Source: Helicobacter vulpis (GTDB lineage: Bacteria > Campylobacterota > Campylobacteria > Campylobacterales > Helicobacteraceae). From it: a stretch of 64,000 nucleotides of DNA. Under the pieces are notes generated by a model. That model saw only the letters and a list, made by a program, of their open reading frames with translations. It was not told where the DNA came from and ran no database searches. The translations under genes and the position numbers were made by a program. Each line of letters starts with the position of its first letter. Within the stretch, counting starts at the first letter, position 1. Shown in pieces: positions 19,746 to 28,447 of this stretch. Location: contig NZ_QXQT01000006.1 of NCBI RefSeq assembly GCF_003660395.1, forward strand, positions 1 through 64,000, in the 5' to 3' direction.

Positions 19746-21067
19746 AACTCTATACCTACAGCGGTGAAACCACCGCCGAAGCCCTTAAACGTGCCCAAAG
19801 CGAGCATGGGCATAATGCCTTAGTGGTGAAAGCCCAAGAGATTCGCAAGAAGAGCTTGACAGAACCTGGACTCTATGAGGTGGTGGTGGCTGTGGACAAA
19901 CCCAAAGAGGATTCCAAACCCAAAAGCAATAATATGCAAGAGCGCTTGGAAAGTGCCTTGCAACCCTCTCCTCGCCCTAAAGACCCCCCCCCTGCTGAAG
20001 TGCGCATCGAACTCTCTAAGACCCTAGAGGAGATGCGCAAACTCGCCGGGGTGAGTCAACCTGCTCCACCCCCCACCCCCGTGCAGGCCAGTACCCTAGA
20101 GGAGAGCACCCCAAAAGAAATACCTCCTCCCAAAAAAGAAAAAGAGGGAGTGGGATTGCATTCTATTAAGGGAGAGCTCAATAAGATCAACGATAATCTC
20201 AAGCTCATCCAAAACATGGTATGGAGCGAGGAAAAGGGACAGAACTTTGTGATTCCTCATGAATTTGCTGAGATTTACCGCTTGGCCAAGAATAGTGGCA
20301 TGCACAAGCTCCATCTAGATGAGATCATGCGTTTGAGCCTGGAAATGATGCCTGTGAAAATGCGCGAAAATTCTGTAACAGTGAAACGTTACTTCAGGGA
20401 AGTTCTGCGCAAAATGATCTATTGTCGTCATGAGAGTTTAGACCCTAATTACAAAAAGATATTGATGTTGGTGGGGCCTACGGGTGTGGGTAAAACCACG
20501 ACTTTGGCCAAGTTGGCCGCGCGCTATTCTAAACTATTAGACAAGAAGTACAAGGTAGGAATTTTAACCTTAGACACTTACCGCATCGGTGCGGTGGAAC
20601 AACTCATGTGGTATGCTAAAAAGATGAAAATCAGCATTGAAACCGTGATGGATTCAGAAGACTTTAGCAAGGAAATGCAGGCTTTAGAATATTGTGATGT
20701 AGTGTTGATCGACACAACTGGACACTCTCAACATGATAAAAAGAAAATTGAAGCGTTAAGGAAGTTTACGCAAAATGGCTACAAAATAGACACGACTTTG
20801 GTGTTATCTCTCACCACAAAATATGAGGATTTGAAAGATATTTACAGCGCCTTTAGCCCCCTAGAAATTGATAGTTTGATCTTCACTAAACTAGATGAGA
20901 GTCGGGGGTTTGGGAATTTGTTTTCGTTGGTTTATGAGAGTAAAAAACCCATTAGCTACTTGTGTATCGGACAGGAAGTACCGATGGATTTATTGGTGGC
21001 GAGTAATGATTACTTGGTGGATTGCATGTTGGATGGATTTGTCCACCCGGATAGGAAAAGAGTATGA
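19742..21067 (+). CDS. flhF: Flagellar biosynthesis GTPase FlhF
   Basis: A 441-residue SRP-type GTPase that sets polar flagellar position and number together with FlhG. The start at 19742 (MKLYTYSGETTAEAL) is standard for FlhF and overlaps the folK stop. A proline-rich, low-complexity basic region (about 60-140) precedes the NG domain, with G1 LVGPTGVGKTTTLAKLAARY, LDTYRIGAVEQL and G4 TKLDES. The G3 motif reads DTTGHS where DTAGRS is usual. FlhF precedes FlhG by an overlapping ATGA, implying balanced synthesis. Confidence 0.95.
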   Translation: MKLYTYSGETTAEALKRAQSEHGHNALVVKAQEIRKKSLTEPGLYEVVVAVDKPKEDSKPKSNNMQERLESALQPSPRPKDPPPAEVRIELSKTLEEMRKLAGVSQPAPPPTPVQASTLEESTPKEIPPPKKEKEGVGLHSIKGELNKINDNLKLIQNMVWSEEKGQNFVIPHEFAEIYRLAKNSGMHKLHLDEIMRLSLEMMPVKMRENSVTVKRYFREVLRKMIYCRHESLDPNYKKILMLVGPTGVGKTTTLAKLAARYSKLLDKKYKVGILTLDTYRIGAVEQLMWYAKKMKISIETVMDSEDFSKEMQALEYCDVVLIDTTGHSQHDKKKIEALRKFTQNGYKIDTTLVLSLTTKYEDLKDIYSAFSPLEIDSLIFTKLDESRGFGNLFSLVYESKKPISYLCIGQEVPMDLLVASNDYLVDCMLDGFVHPDRKRV

Positions 21068-21936
21068 CGCACAACCAAGCAAGCGGTTTGGAGCACATCA
21101 TGGAGCCTAGAAGTATTTTCAACAAAAAAGGCAAGACCAAGTTTGTCGCTATTACCAGTGGCAAGGGCGGGGTGGGTAAATCTACCATCAGCGCAAATCT
21201 AGGTTATAGCTTGTTTAAAAGTGGTTACAAGGTGGGCGTTTTGGATGCAGATATTGGGCTGGCTAATTTAGATATTATCTTTGGGATCAAAACCAGTAAG
21301 AATATCTTGCATGCGCTCAGAGGAGAGGCGCGTTTTAACGACGTGGTTTATCGCCTTGAAGAGGGGTTTTACTTGGTGCCCGGAGATAGTGGGGAAGAGA
21401 TTTTTAAGTACGTGAGCCAAGAGATCTTAGATAGTTTTGTAGATGAGGAAAATGTACTCGATGATCTAGATTACATGATTATTGACACTGGAGCGGGGAT
21501 TGGAGAGTTTACCCAAGCTTTCTTGCGCGCAAGCGATTGTGTGGTGGTAATCACCACTTCGGACCCGGCGGCTATCACCGATGCCTACACCACCATTAAA
21601 ATCAACTCTAAGAATAAGGACGATGTCTTTGTATTGGTGAATATGGTCGATTCAGCCGACAAAGCGATGCAAATCTTTACAGGTATTCAGCGCGTGGCTA
21701 AGGAGAATATCCCACACATGACTTTGAATTATCTAGGTTATATCCAAAATAGCAATGCGCTCAGACAGTCCATCAAAAACCGCAAGCTCTTGTGCCAGAG
21801 TGAACCCTTTAACACCTTTTCCTTTGCCATAGGACAGGTTTCTAAGATTTTAACCATGAAAATGGAACACAATGTGTTAGAAACGCCTAAGGACAATTTT
21901 ATCGGGTTCTTCAAGCGCTTGCTTAAATACTTATAA
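21064..21936 (+). CDS. flhG: MinD-like ATPase FlhG (YlxH), flagellar number regulator
   Basis: A 290-residue deviant-Walker ATPase of the MinD/ParA family that limits flagellar number by stimulating FlhF. The P-loop is SGKGGVGKSTISANL, followed by VLDADIGLANLDIIFG and IIDTGAGIG. The N-terminal NQASGLEHI resembles the DQAxxLR motif that activates FlhF in other bacteria. The C-terminus (FIGFFKRLLKYL) is an amphipathic helix suited to membrane targeting. It overlaps flhF by 4 nt and corresponds to H. pylori HP1034. Confidence 0.94.
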   Translation: MTHNQASGLEHIMEPRSIFNKKGKTKFVAITSGKGGVGKSTISANLGYSLFKSGYKVGVLDADIGLANLDIIFGIKTSKNILHALRGEARFNDVVYRLEEGFYLVPGDSGEEIFKYVSQEILDSFVDEENVLDDLDYMIIDTGAGIGEFTQAFLRASDCVVVITTSDPAAITDAYTTIKINSKNKDDVFVLVNMVDSADKAMQIFTGIQRVAKENIPHMTLNYLGYIQNSNALRQSIKNRKLLCQSEPFNTFSFAIGQVSKILTMKMEHNVLETPKDNFIGFFKRLLKYL

Positions 21937-21945
21937 GGTGGTTGC

Positions 21946-22257
21946 ATGAAAGTGGATAACTTTGTGAATTTTGCCATCGTGGGGGGGTTTTTCATCGGGC
22001 TTATTCTCTCTCTCATTAAGTTTGATAAACCCGAATACGTACTCTTTGGTACTCTAGTTTCCACAGCGGGTTTTTATATGATCATGCTTTTGTTTGCCTC
22101 TATCTTTATGACCTTCATTTATCCACGCAAACGTTTCTTAAACAAAGCGGAGCTAGAACGTAAGTTGGGGCTTTTTAGCAAGGAATTTGTAGAGAGAGAA
22201 AAAGAAATAGATGCGCTCTTGAAGTATGTGCATGACTACGAATACGATGAGCAATAA
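21946..22257 (+). CDS. Small membrane protein between flhG and fliA
   Basis: A 103-residue protein with two hydrophobic helices (about 8-25 and 32-57) followed by a charged cytoplasmic tail rich in Glu and Lys. A homologue (HP1033) lies at the same place in H. pylori between ylxH and fliA. I recall a Helicobacter motor-ring protein called FlgV encoded near fliA and this may be its homologue, but I cannot confirm that. The conserved position among flagellar genes suggests a flagellar role. Confidence 0.75.
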   Translation: MKVDNFVNFAIVGGFFIGLILSLIKFDKPEYVLFGTLVSTAGFYMIMLLFASIFMTFIYPRKRFLNKAELERKLGLFSKEFVEREKEIDALLKYVHDYEYDEQ

Positions 22258-22957
22258 AGTGCTTAAAAAATCCAGTTATGACGCGCAAATCCAAAGCACA
22301 CAGGACGATTTGGCAATCCAATATCTCCCCGCCGTGCGCGCGATGGCTTTCCGTTTAAAGGAACGACTCCCCAGCACCGTAGATTTTAACGATCTAGTGT
22401 CGGTGGGTACAGAAGAGTTAATCAAGCTGGCACGCCGCTACGATGTCGCTCTCAATGACTCCTTTTGGGGTTATGCTAAAACCCGTGTCAATGGGGCAAT
22501 GCTGGATTATTTACGATCTTTAGATGTGGTTTCACGCGCCTCTAGAAAACTTATCAAAAGCATTGACTATGAGGTGTCCAAATACTACAACGAACACGGA
22601 CATGAGCCTGATGATCTCTACTTGGCTGAGGTGTTGCAGGAAGATATAGAAAAGATTAGAGAAGCCAAGGTGGCTTCTGATGTTTATGCGCATGTACCTA
22701 TGGACGAACAATTTAATGCCATAGAACAGGACACTATCGGCACGAAGCTAGAGCTAGAAGAACTCATCGCCCATATTCATGGTGTGTTAAAAACCATGTC
22801 TGAGCGCGAACAGCTCATTATCCAACTTTACTTTTTTGAAGAGCTACACTTGGGTGAGATTAGAGAAATCTTAGGCGTAACCGAATCTCGAATTTCACAA
22901 ATTATCAAGGAAGTGATTAAGAAAATCCGCGCTAGTTTAGGAGGTGCTTATGGCTGA
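22247..22957 (+). CDS. fliA: RNA polymerase sigma-28 factor FliA
   Basis: A sigma factor of about 236 residues that transcribes late flagellar genes. Region 2 is seen in DFNDLVSVGTEELIKLARRY and KTRVNGAMLDYLRSLD; region 4 in EREQLIIQLYFFEELHLGEI and VTESRISQIIKEVIKKIR. Two starts are possible: 22226 and 22247 (MSNKVLKKSS). I prefer the latter as homologues start near it; both overlap the preceding gene. Activity in Helicobacter is held in check by the anti-sigma factor FlgM, which is not in this window. fliM follows with an overlap. Confidence 0.95.
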   Translation: MSNKVLKKSSYDAQIQSTQDDLAIQYLPAVRAMAFRLKERLPSTVDFNDLVSVGTEELIKLARRYDVALNDSFWGYAKTRVNGAMLDYLRSLDVVSRASRKLIKSIDYEVSKYYNEHGHEPDDLYLAEVLQEDIEKIREAKVASDVYAHVPMDEQFNAIEQDTIGTKLELEELIAHIHGVLKTMSEREQLIIQLYFFEELHLGEIREILGVTESRISQIIKEVIKKIRASLGGAYG

Positions 22958-24011
22958 TATTTTAAGCCAAGAAGAGATCGATGCTCTCCTAGAGGTTGTA
23001 GACGAATCTGAGGATGTCAATACCCTTCAGAAAAAGGAGATCATGCCCCAAAAGCAGATCACCCTTTATGACTTCAAACGCCCCAATCGGGTGAGCAAGG
23101 AACAACTGCGCTCCTTTAGAAGCATCCACGATAAGATGGCACGCAGTCTTTCTAGCCAAATCTCAGCCATCATGCGCAGCATTGTGGAAATTCAGCTACA
23201 CAGCGTGGATCAGATGACTTATGGGGAATTTTTAATGAGCTTGCCCAGCCCCACGAGCTTTAATGTCTTTTCTATGAAGCCAGTAGGGGGTACAGGAGTC
23301 TTAGAGGTCAACCCTAGTATCGTCTTCCCCATGATTGATCGCTTGCTAGGGGGCAAGGGGGGCTCTTACGATCAAACTCGCGAATTTAGCGACATTGAGC
23401 TCAATTTATTAGACACCATTTTAAAGCAGGTGATGCAAATTCTCAAGGATATTTGGAGCCCGGTAACCGAGTTTTTCCCCACTATTGATGCTAAGGAATC
23501 AAGCGCGAATGTGGTGCAAATCGTGGCACAAAATGAAATTGTAATCATGGTGGTGATGGAAATTTTAATCGGGCATAGCCGGGGCATGATGAATCTGTGC
23601 TACCCGGTGATCTCCATTGAGGGGATTCTCTCTAAAATGGGCAATCGCGATGTGATGCTCACAGAAACCAGCTCTAAAAAGAGTCGTAATAAGGAATTGC
23701 AAGCTCTAGTGGGCGGAGCGAGCGTGGATGTCTCAGCCTTTTTGGGAAGCGTGAAACTCACACTTAAAGAGGTCTTGGATCTCGTGGTAGGGGATACCTT
23801 GCGCCTCAATAAAGTCGCTAACGATACAGTGGTGGTCAATATTGACAAAAAAGAACGTTATTTGGCCACAGTGGGTTATCAAGGCTATCGCAAGACAATT
23901 AAGATTAAAGAAGTGATCTACACAGAAAAAGACCGCGTCAAAGAAGTACTAGAGGTGCTAGAAAACCAACGCAAGATCAAAATTGGCAATATTAGGAAGG
24001 AAGAAGAATGA
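22950..24011 (+). CDS. fliM: Flagellar motor switch protein FliM
   Basis: A 353-residue C-ring protein. It opens with the CheY-phosphate binding peptide ILSQEEIDALLEV, then the CheC-like middle domain (FRSIHDKMARSLSSQISAIM, GTGVLEVNPSIVFPMIDRLL) and a C-terminal SpoA/FliN-like domain (GDTLRLNKVANDTVVVNI). The start at 22950 has GGAGG 6 nt upstream; an in-frame GTG at 22944 is less likely. It overlaps fliA by 8 nt and fliY by 4 nt. It matches HP1031. Confidence 0.96.
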   Translation: MADILSQEEIDALLEVVDESEDVNTLQKKEIMPQKQITLYDFKRPNRVSKEQLRSFRSIHDKMARSLSSQISAIMRSIVEIQLHSVDQMTYGEFLMSLPSPTSFNVFSMKPVGGTGVLEVNPSIVFPMIDRLLGGKGGSYDQTREFSDIELNLLDTILKQVMQILKDIWSPVTEFFPTIDAKESSANVVQIVAQNEIVIMVVMEILIGHSRGMMNLCYPVISIEGILSKMGNRDVMLTETSSKKSRNKELQALVGGASVDVSAFLGSVKLTLKEVLDLVVGDTLRLNKVANDTVVVNIDKKERYLATVGYQGYRKTIKIKEVIYTEKDRVKEVLEVLENQRKIKIGNIRKEEE

Positions 24012-24892
24012 TCGAGGATTTTCTAAAACTCTTTGTCCAAGAATGTACTTCTACTTTAGGCGGGTTGTTGGGCAAAACTCCCTCTGTAGAATTGAAGAAC
24101 GAAATCTCTGTAGGGGATTTTATCTTCATAGAGCACGCTTCTGTGGTTACGCAGGTTAAGCCCGAAACCAATGTTACCATCACTTTGGCCATTCCCGTGC
24201 CCATGGCCACCGCGCTGGCCGATCTGATGATAGGAGGCGAAGGGACGAGCAAGGAGAGTTTAGAGACAGATGATTTAGACGCGATCAAAGAGATCGGTTC
24301 TAATATTTTTGGCGCGCTCACCACGGCCTTGCAAGCTCAAGAAGTGATCCCTAAACTCTCTTTTGAGGTGAGCGAAGCCGTGGACGCTCAGGACGCTTCT
24401 TTGCTCGACCCCTATAGCGATGGCTTTGAATTTAGCTTTGAGCTCAATACGATCAAGTCTAGCTTTTTTATTTTCTGTGGGGGGATTTTCATCGATCTCT
24501 TCAAAAAGAAAGTTGTCCCACAGAACACCTCTAAGATCAGACACACCCCTTCCATGCCCAATCTCCCCGTTGTACCCAAGAGCGAACGCGCAGAGGGGGA
24601 TAATAACCACCTAGAGCAAATAGAAGTGCGCAATATCAACATGCTCTTGGACATCAAGCTCAATGTCAAGGTGCGCATCGGGCAAAAGAAAATGATCTTA
24701 AAAGATGTCGTGTCTATGGATATTGGGAGCGTGATCGAACTCAACCAGATGGTTAATGACCCTTTAGAGATTTTAGTAGACGATAAAGTCATCGCTAAGG
24801 GGGAGGTGGTGATCATAGATGGCAATTTTGGAATTCAGATCACTGACATTGGCAGCAAGAAAGAACGCTTGGAACAACTTAAAGAGAGCTAG
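24008..24892 (+). CDS. fliY: Flagellar motor switch phosphatase FliY
   Basis: A 294-residue switch protein with an N-terminal CheC-like region and a C-terminal FliN-like SpoA domain (LLDIKLNVKVRIGQKKMILK, DVVSMDIGSVIELNQ, NFGIQITDI). In Campylobacterota FliY coexists with FliN and takes part in the C-ring. The CheC-like active site motif is not obvious by eye, so phosphatase activity is uncertain. It is the last gene of the flhF operon and is followed by a weak hairpin with a T run. Confidence 0.93.
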   Translation: MIEDFLKLFVQECTSTLGGLLGKTPSVELKNEISVGDFIFIEHASVVTQVKPETNVTITLAIPVPMATALADLMIGGEGTSKESLETDDLDAIKEIGSNIFGALTTALQAQEVIPKLSFEVSEAVDAQDASLLDPYSDGFEFSFELNTIKSSFFIFCGGIFIDLFKKKVVPQNTSKIRHTPSMPNLPVVPKSERAEGDNNHLEQIEVRNINMLLDIKLNVKVRIGQKKMILKDVVSMDIGSVIELNQMVNDPLEILVDDKVIAKGEVVIIDGNFGIQITDIGSKKERLEQLKES

Positions 24893-24900
24893 AGTCTTCC

Positions 24901-24930
24901 CTAAAAGCTATCCTTAAGATTTTAGTTTTT
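24901..24930 (+). terminator. Possible intrinsic terminator after fliY
   Basis: CTAAAA (24901-24906) pairs with TTTTAG (24920-24925), followed directly by TTTTT. The stem is short and A/T-rich, so it is a weak candidate. Confidence 0.3.
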
Positions 24931-25011
24931 ATCATGGATAATCCAAACTTTATGCCCGCTGGTAGTGTGTTTTGAGACCCATGTATTACTCCCAGTTAAC
25001 AAGAGGTGTCT

Positions 25012-26412
25012 ATGAAGCAGCCCATTTTTAAAACATTGTCTTGGATTGGAATGGGTGTGGGCTCTTTGTGTGCGGAAAGCAATGGGTTTTATAGCGATGT
25101 GGGGTTTGAATTCTCGCGCATGCAAACTATTGAACACTCCAATGTGCCTAGTACTTTAGGCTCTTTGCGCTCCAGTACCCAAAGCTCTACACTTTATAAA
25201 CTCTTTAGACCCAGTGCTAGCAAGACCGACATCGCTGCGGCCGCGCGCAAAATTGCGGTGATAGAGGGGATTGTTAAGGACAGTTCATGCGCGACAAAGG
25301 GCTGTCTTGTCAGCCAAGCCCAAATGCAAAATGTGATCAACGCCCTTTCTTACGCCGATTCCATCAGTACAGCCATTTCCACAATTCTAAAAGTCTTGCC
25401 ACCGGGTACGACTTATGATGGGGTGGTGATCACAGAGAATAACATCGCTTCGGTGCTCTTTGACTACATGTCTAAGAATAGCGCGCACCATACAGGTCAA
25501 AATGGCACTTTGGGGATGGGCATGACTCCCTTTAACACCTTGATCCACTCTCCCACGCCCCTAACCTTTAGAGACATCCGCGTTCTGCATGCGAGCATGT
25601 ACTGGCTTTTTTCGCCCATGTATCCGGGGGGTAGCAGTCTCTTGAACACCTTTTCCCAACAAGTCCAGCAAAAAGATGTCTTTGCCAATGGCGCGGCGTT
25701 CCAGACCTTTTTACAAGGGGCTTCTAATATCGCACAGGCCCAACAAGAGCTCAACAATGTATTAAAAAGCGACATGACGACCATGAGCACCTCAGAGCCC
25801 CAACAATTACGAGACTTGTTGAGCTATTACGGGCAGCTTGAGGTGAGTCCGGCCATCCCCACTTTGGGGATTTTAGAGCAGTTCATCAACATGGGTAGCC
25901 AAGATAGCAACATGTATGGGGTGGATATTCAATTTGGATTCAAGCATTTTTTTGGCGCAAAACGGCGTTTTGGCTTGCGCTACTACGAATATTTTAGCTA
26001 CCAACATGGCAGTAGTCGCTTGAATGGCGCGCTCAATAATTTTATCTATGGCGCGGGGGTGGATGCGCTGTGGAACTTCTATGAAAGCCAGAGTGGCAAT
26101 TTCACATCTGGCATTTTTGCCGGCCTGATTTTTACAGGGAGCTCATGGCTGGTACAGGGATCCAGTGGGTGGGAGATTTTAGCAGAGAATATTAGGGCTT
26201 CTGGAGGGAGCGCGCGCCTCACCAACACCTTTTTCCAATTGCCCATCAATGTCGGTCTGCGCACCAATATTGGTACAGAAGGCTTTGAGATCGGGATGCG
26301 TTTCCCCGTGATCGATAATACCTATTTTAAGGGCACGATCAGCGGGTTTTCTGAAACCCTAGTGTATAAAACCCAAATGAGCATCTTTTTTAACTGGGTG
26401 CATAATTTCTAG
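25012..26412 (+). CDS. Hop/Hor-family outer membrane protein
   Basis: A 466-residue beta-barrel protein. It has a short signal-like N-terminus (hydrophobic from about 8 to 20), a variable extracellular half with two close Cys (SSCATKGCL), and a C-terminal half of amphipathic strands (YGVDIQFGFKHFFGAKRRFG, RYYEYFSYQHGS) ending in an aromatic terminus FNWVHNF, the typical last strand recognised by BamA in the Hop family. The ATG at 25012 follows AAGAGG; a GTG at 25006 is less likely. Individual Hop/Hor identity cannot be assigned. Its stop overlaps the convergent NYN gene in CTAG. Confidence 0.8.
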   Translation: MKQPIFKTLSWIGMGVGSLCAESNGFYSDVGFEFSRMQTIEHSNVPSTLGSLRSSTQSSTLYKLFRPSASKTDIAAAARKIAVIEGIVKDSSCATKGCLVSQAQMQNVINALSYADSISTAISTILKVLPPGTTYDGVVITENNIASVLFDYMSKNSAHHTGQNGTLGMGMTPFNTLIHSPTPLTFRDIRVLHASMYWLFSPMYPGGSSLLNTFSQQVQQKDVFANGAAFQTFLQGASNIAQAQQELNNVLKSDMTTMSTSEPQQLRDLLSYYGQLEVSPAIPTLGILEQFINMGSQDSNMYGVDIQFGFKHFFGAKRRFGLRYYEYFSYQHGSSRLNGALNNFIYGAGVDALWNFYESQSGNFTSGIFAGLIFTGSSWLVQGSSGWEILAENIRASGGSARLTNTFFQLPINVGLRTNIGTEGFEIGMRFPVIDNTYFKGTISGFSETLVYKTQMSIFFNWVHNF

Positions 26413-27234
26413 GAGTGTTTGAACACATCCCCTAAAGGGGCGTTGAAAGGGGAAGTAAGGCGGTTCGGCTTTTCCGTGGGCAGTTTGGAGAGCCCTTTGG
26501 GGATTTTGCTCAAAATTTCCTTGATATTTCTCTGGCGCACTCCCACGTTGCCCGTAACTTCCTTGAGCGCATTGGGTACAAAGTAGTTGCTCTCAGCAAT
26601 ATGGGCGACAAATACCTTACGCCCCTCTTCTTTAGCGTACTCTAAAGGGGGCACCATGTCTGTATCCTTGCTAAAAAGCAAAATGCGATCGGCTAATTCT
26701 TTGCAACTCACACGCACCACATCGGCAGTCAAATAGGTGTCTGCTTGCTTTTGCTTCAAGCGGGGTTTGATCTTGGGTACCTTCACATTCTTACCAAGTT
26801 CCTTCACATACTCTTCGCTGTTGCGCTCTTCAAACTCTACTTTGAGCTTCACTTGGCGCACTTCAAAAAAGCCAGATAGACGCATCTCTTGATTAAAAAT
26901 CTTGGTAATATCAGACTTACGTCTAGCTTGCTTGTATTCTTCAGGATTTTCCTGTTTATAACTTTCTAGCTTGTAACCATCTTGACTGTGATCTAGAATC
27001 TGCCCCTCCCATTCCTTTAGAGGAGTGGAGACGTATAAAAAAAATTTTATCCTCCATTAACTGCTCGTCATCTTCCACGAATGCTGCAAAAAACGCGCGC
27101 AAATGCACTTGATCATTAAAGCGAAAAAACTGTTCGCCAAATTCTGCATGGTGGCGCTGGATACTTTCTAACTCAATACGCAAATTCTCCCAATCTACGA
27201 AAATGGCCAGTGTCTTTTTTTCCTTGTTTTCCAT
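26409..27234 (-). pseudogene. NYN-domain (LabA/PIN-like) nuclease gene, frameshifted at a T8 tract
   Basis: The N-terminal part reads LAIFVDWENLRIELESIQRH, where DWEN carries the first catalytic Asp of NYN/LabA ribonuclease domains. After EDDEQLMEDKI the frame shifts at a run of eight T (coding strand). One T fewer gives YVSTPLKEWEGQILDH and then continues to the C-terminal part with LLFSKDTDMVPPLEYAKEEG, the second acidic motif. The full gene would be about 275 codons and otherwise has no stops. This could be a true phase-variable gene, recent decay, or a read error. It starts 12 nt after dnaJ with AAGGAG upstream. Confidence 0.75.
27037..27044. repeat. A8/T8 homopolymer at the NYN gene frameshift
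   Basis: Eight A on the plus strand (T on the coding strand) at the point where the two halves of the NYN gene fall out of frame. Seven would restore a continuous reading frame. Confidence 0.85.
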
Positions 27235-27245
27235 AAAACTCCTTA

Positions 27246-28364
27246 CTATTTTTTAACCAAATCCTGCCACCATTGTTTGACCTTGTCATAGCACACCCCA
27301 AAGACACTTTTATAAGGTTCACTTTGATAGCCAAAACTCTCGTGTAATTTGAGTAATAACTCTCTTTGCCTCTCATCTAGGCGTTCTGGGTAAACGATCT
27401 TGATCACGGCGATCAAATCCCCATGCCTAGGGCCATTGACATCTTTTACGCCCTGATTTTTAAACACAAACTGGGCGCGGTTGGGGGTGTTGGGGGGGAT
27501 TTTGAGCTCCAACTCCTGTTTGAGAGCGGGCACCATGATCGTGCTCCCCAGTGGGATAGACGTAAAAAAAACGGGTACTTCAATAAAGACATGCAAGCCT
27601 TCACGTACAAAATGCTCATCTGCCCCTACTAATGCCTCTAGATATAAATCGCCACGCACGCCCTTTTGGTACTCATTCCCCCGCCCTCCCACGCGGATTC
27701 TCTGCCCCCCATCAATGCCCTCAGGCACTTCTAAGCTAAATTCTTCGCTGGCCATCACAAAACCCTCCCCCTTACAGGGCGCACATGGCTGCATGGCGAC
27801 CTGCCCTCTACCCTGACACCTAGAACAAGTACTTGCCAAAGTCATAAAACCCTGTTGCACATAAGTTTGCCCCTTGCCCTTGCACAGCCCACAAGTGCTG
27901 AGTTTGCCCTCTTTGGCTCCACTGCCCGAACAATCCTTGCACAAAATCTTATAATCGTGCTTAATGCTCTTCTTACACCCAAAGACGGCTTCTTTAAAAC
28001 TCAACTCCAAAGAAATCAACGCGTCCTTAGGAATTTTAGAACGCGTCTCTGACTTGCTAAAGCCAAAGGCACTTCCAAAGATGGAATCCTCGCCAAAGAA
28101 GCTTGAAAAAATGTCGTTGAGATCGCTAAAGCCTCCACCTGCGCGCCCCTGCAACCCCTCTTTGCCATAGCGATCATAAATTTGACGCTTTTGATCGTCT
28201 CCTAGTACCCCATAGGCTTCGTTGATTTCCTTGAACTTTTCCTCAGCTTCCTTATCGCCTAGATTGCGGTCTGGATGGTATTTTAGAGCGAGCTTTTTAT
28301 AGGCTTTTTTCAGAGTTTCTTTATCCGCTCCTTTATCCACGCCCAAGACTTCGTAGTAATCCAC
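27246..28364 (-). CDS. dnaJ: Chaperone protein DnaJ (Hsp40)
   Basis: A 372-residue co-chaperone of DnaK. The J domain has the HPD loop in KYHPDRN, followed by a Gly/Phe-rich linker ([19 protein letters not shown]). Four zinc-finger repeats are present: [24 protein letters not shown] and CAPCKGEG. The C-terminal client-binding beta domains follow. Length is standard. The frameshifted NYN gene lies downstream on the same strand. Confidence 0.97.
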   Translation of the reverse strand: MDYYEVLGVDKGADKETLKKAYKKLALKYHPDRNLGDKEAEEKFKEINEAYGVLGDDQKRQIYDRYGKEGLQGRAGGGFSDLNDIFSSFFGEDSIFGSAFGFSKSETRSKIPKDALISLELSFKEAVFGCKKSIKHDYKILCKDCSGSGAKEGKLSTCGLCKGKGQTYVQQGFMTLASTCSRCQGRGQVAMQPCAPCKGEGFVMASEEFSLEVPEGIDGGQRIRVGGRGNEYQKGVRGDLYLEALVGADEHFVREGLHVFIEVPVFFTSIPLGSTIMVPALKQELELKIPPNTPNRAQFVFKNQGVKDVNGPRHGDLIAVIKIVYPERLDERQRELLLKLHESFGYQSEPYKSVFGVCYDKVKQWWQDLVKK

Positions 28365-28447
28365 AACAACCTTTCGCTATTTTCTAAAGTCCCCATTCTA
28401 GCCTAAAACCCTTAAGCCTCTTGTTAAAGCCCTCCATTTTGCAAGTC

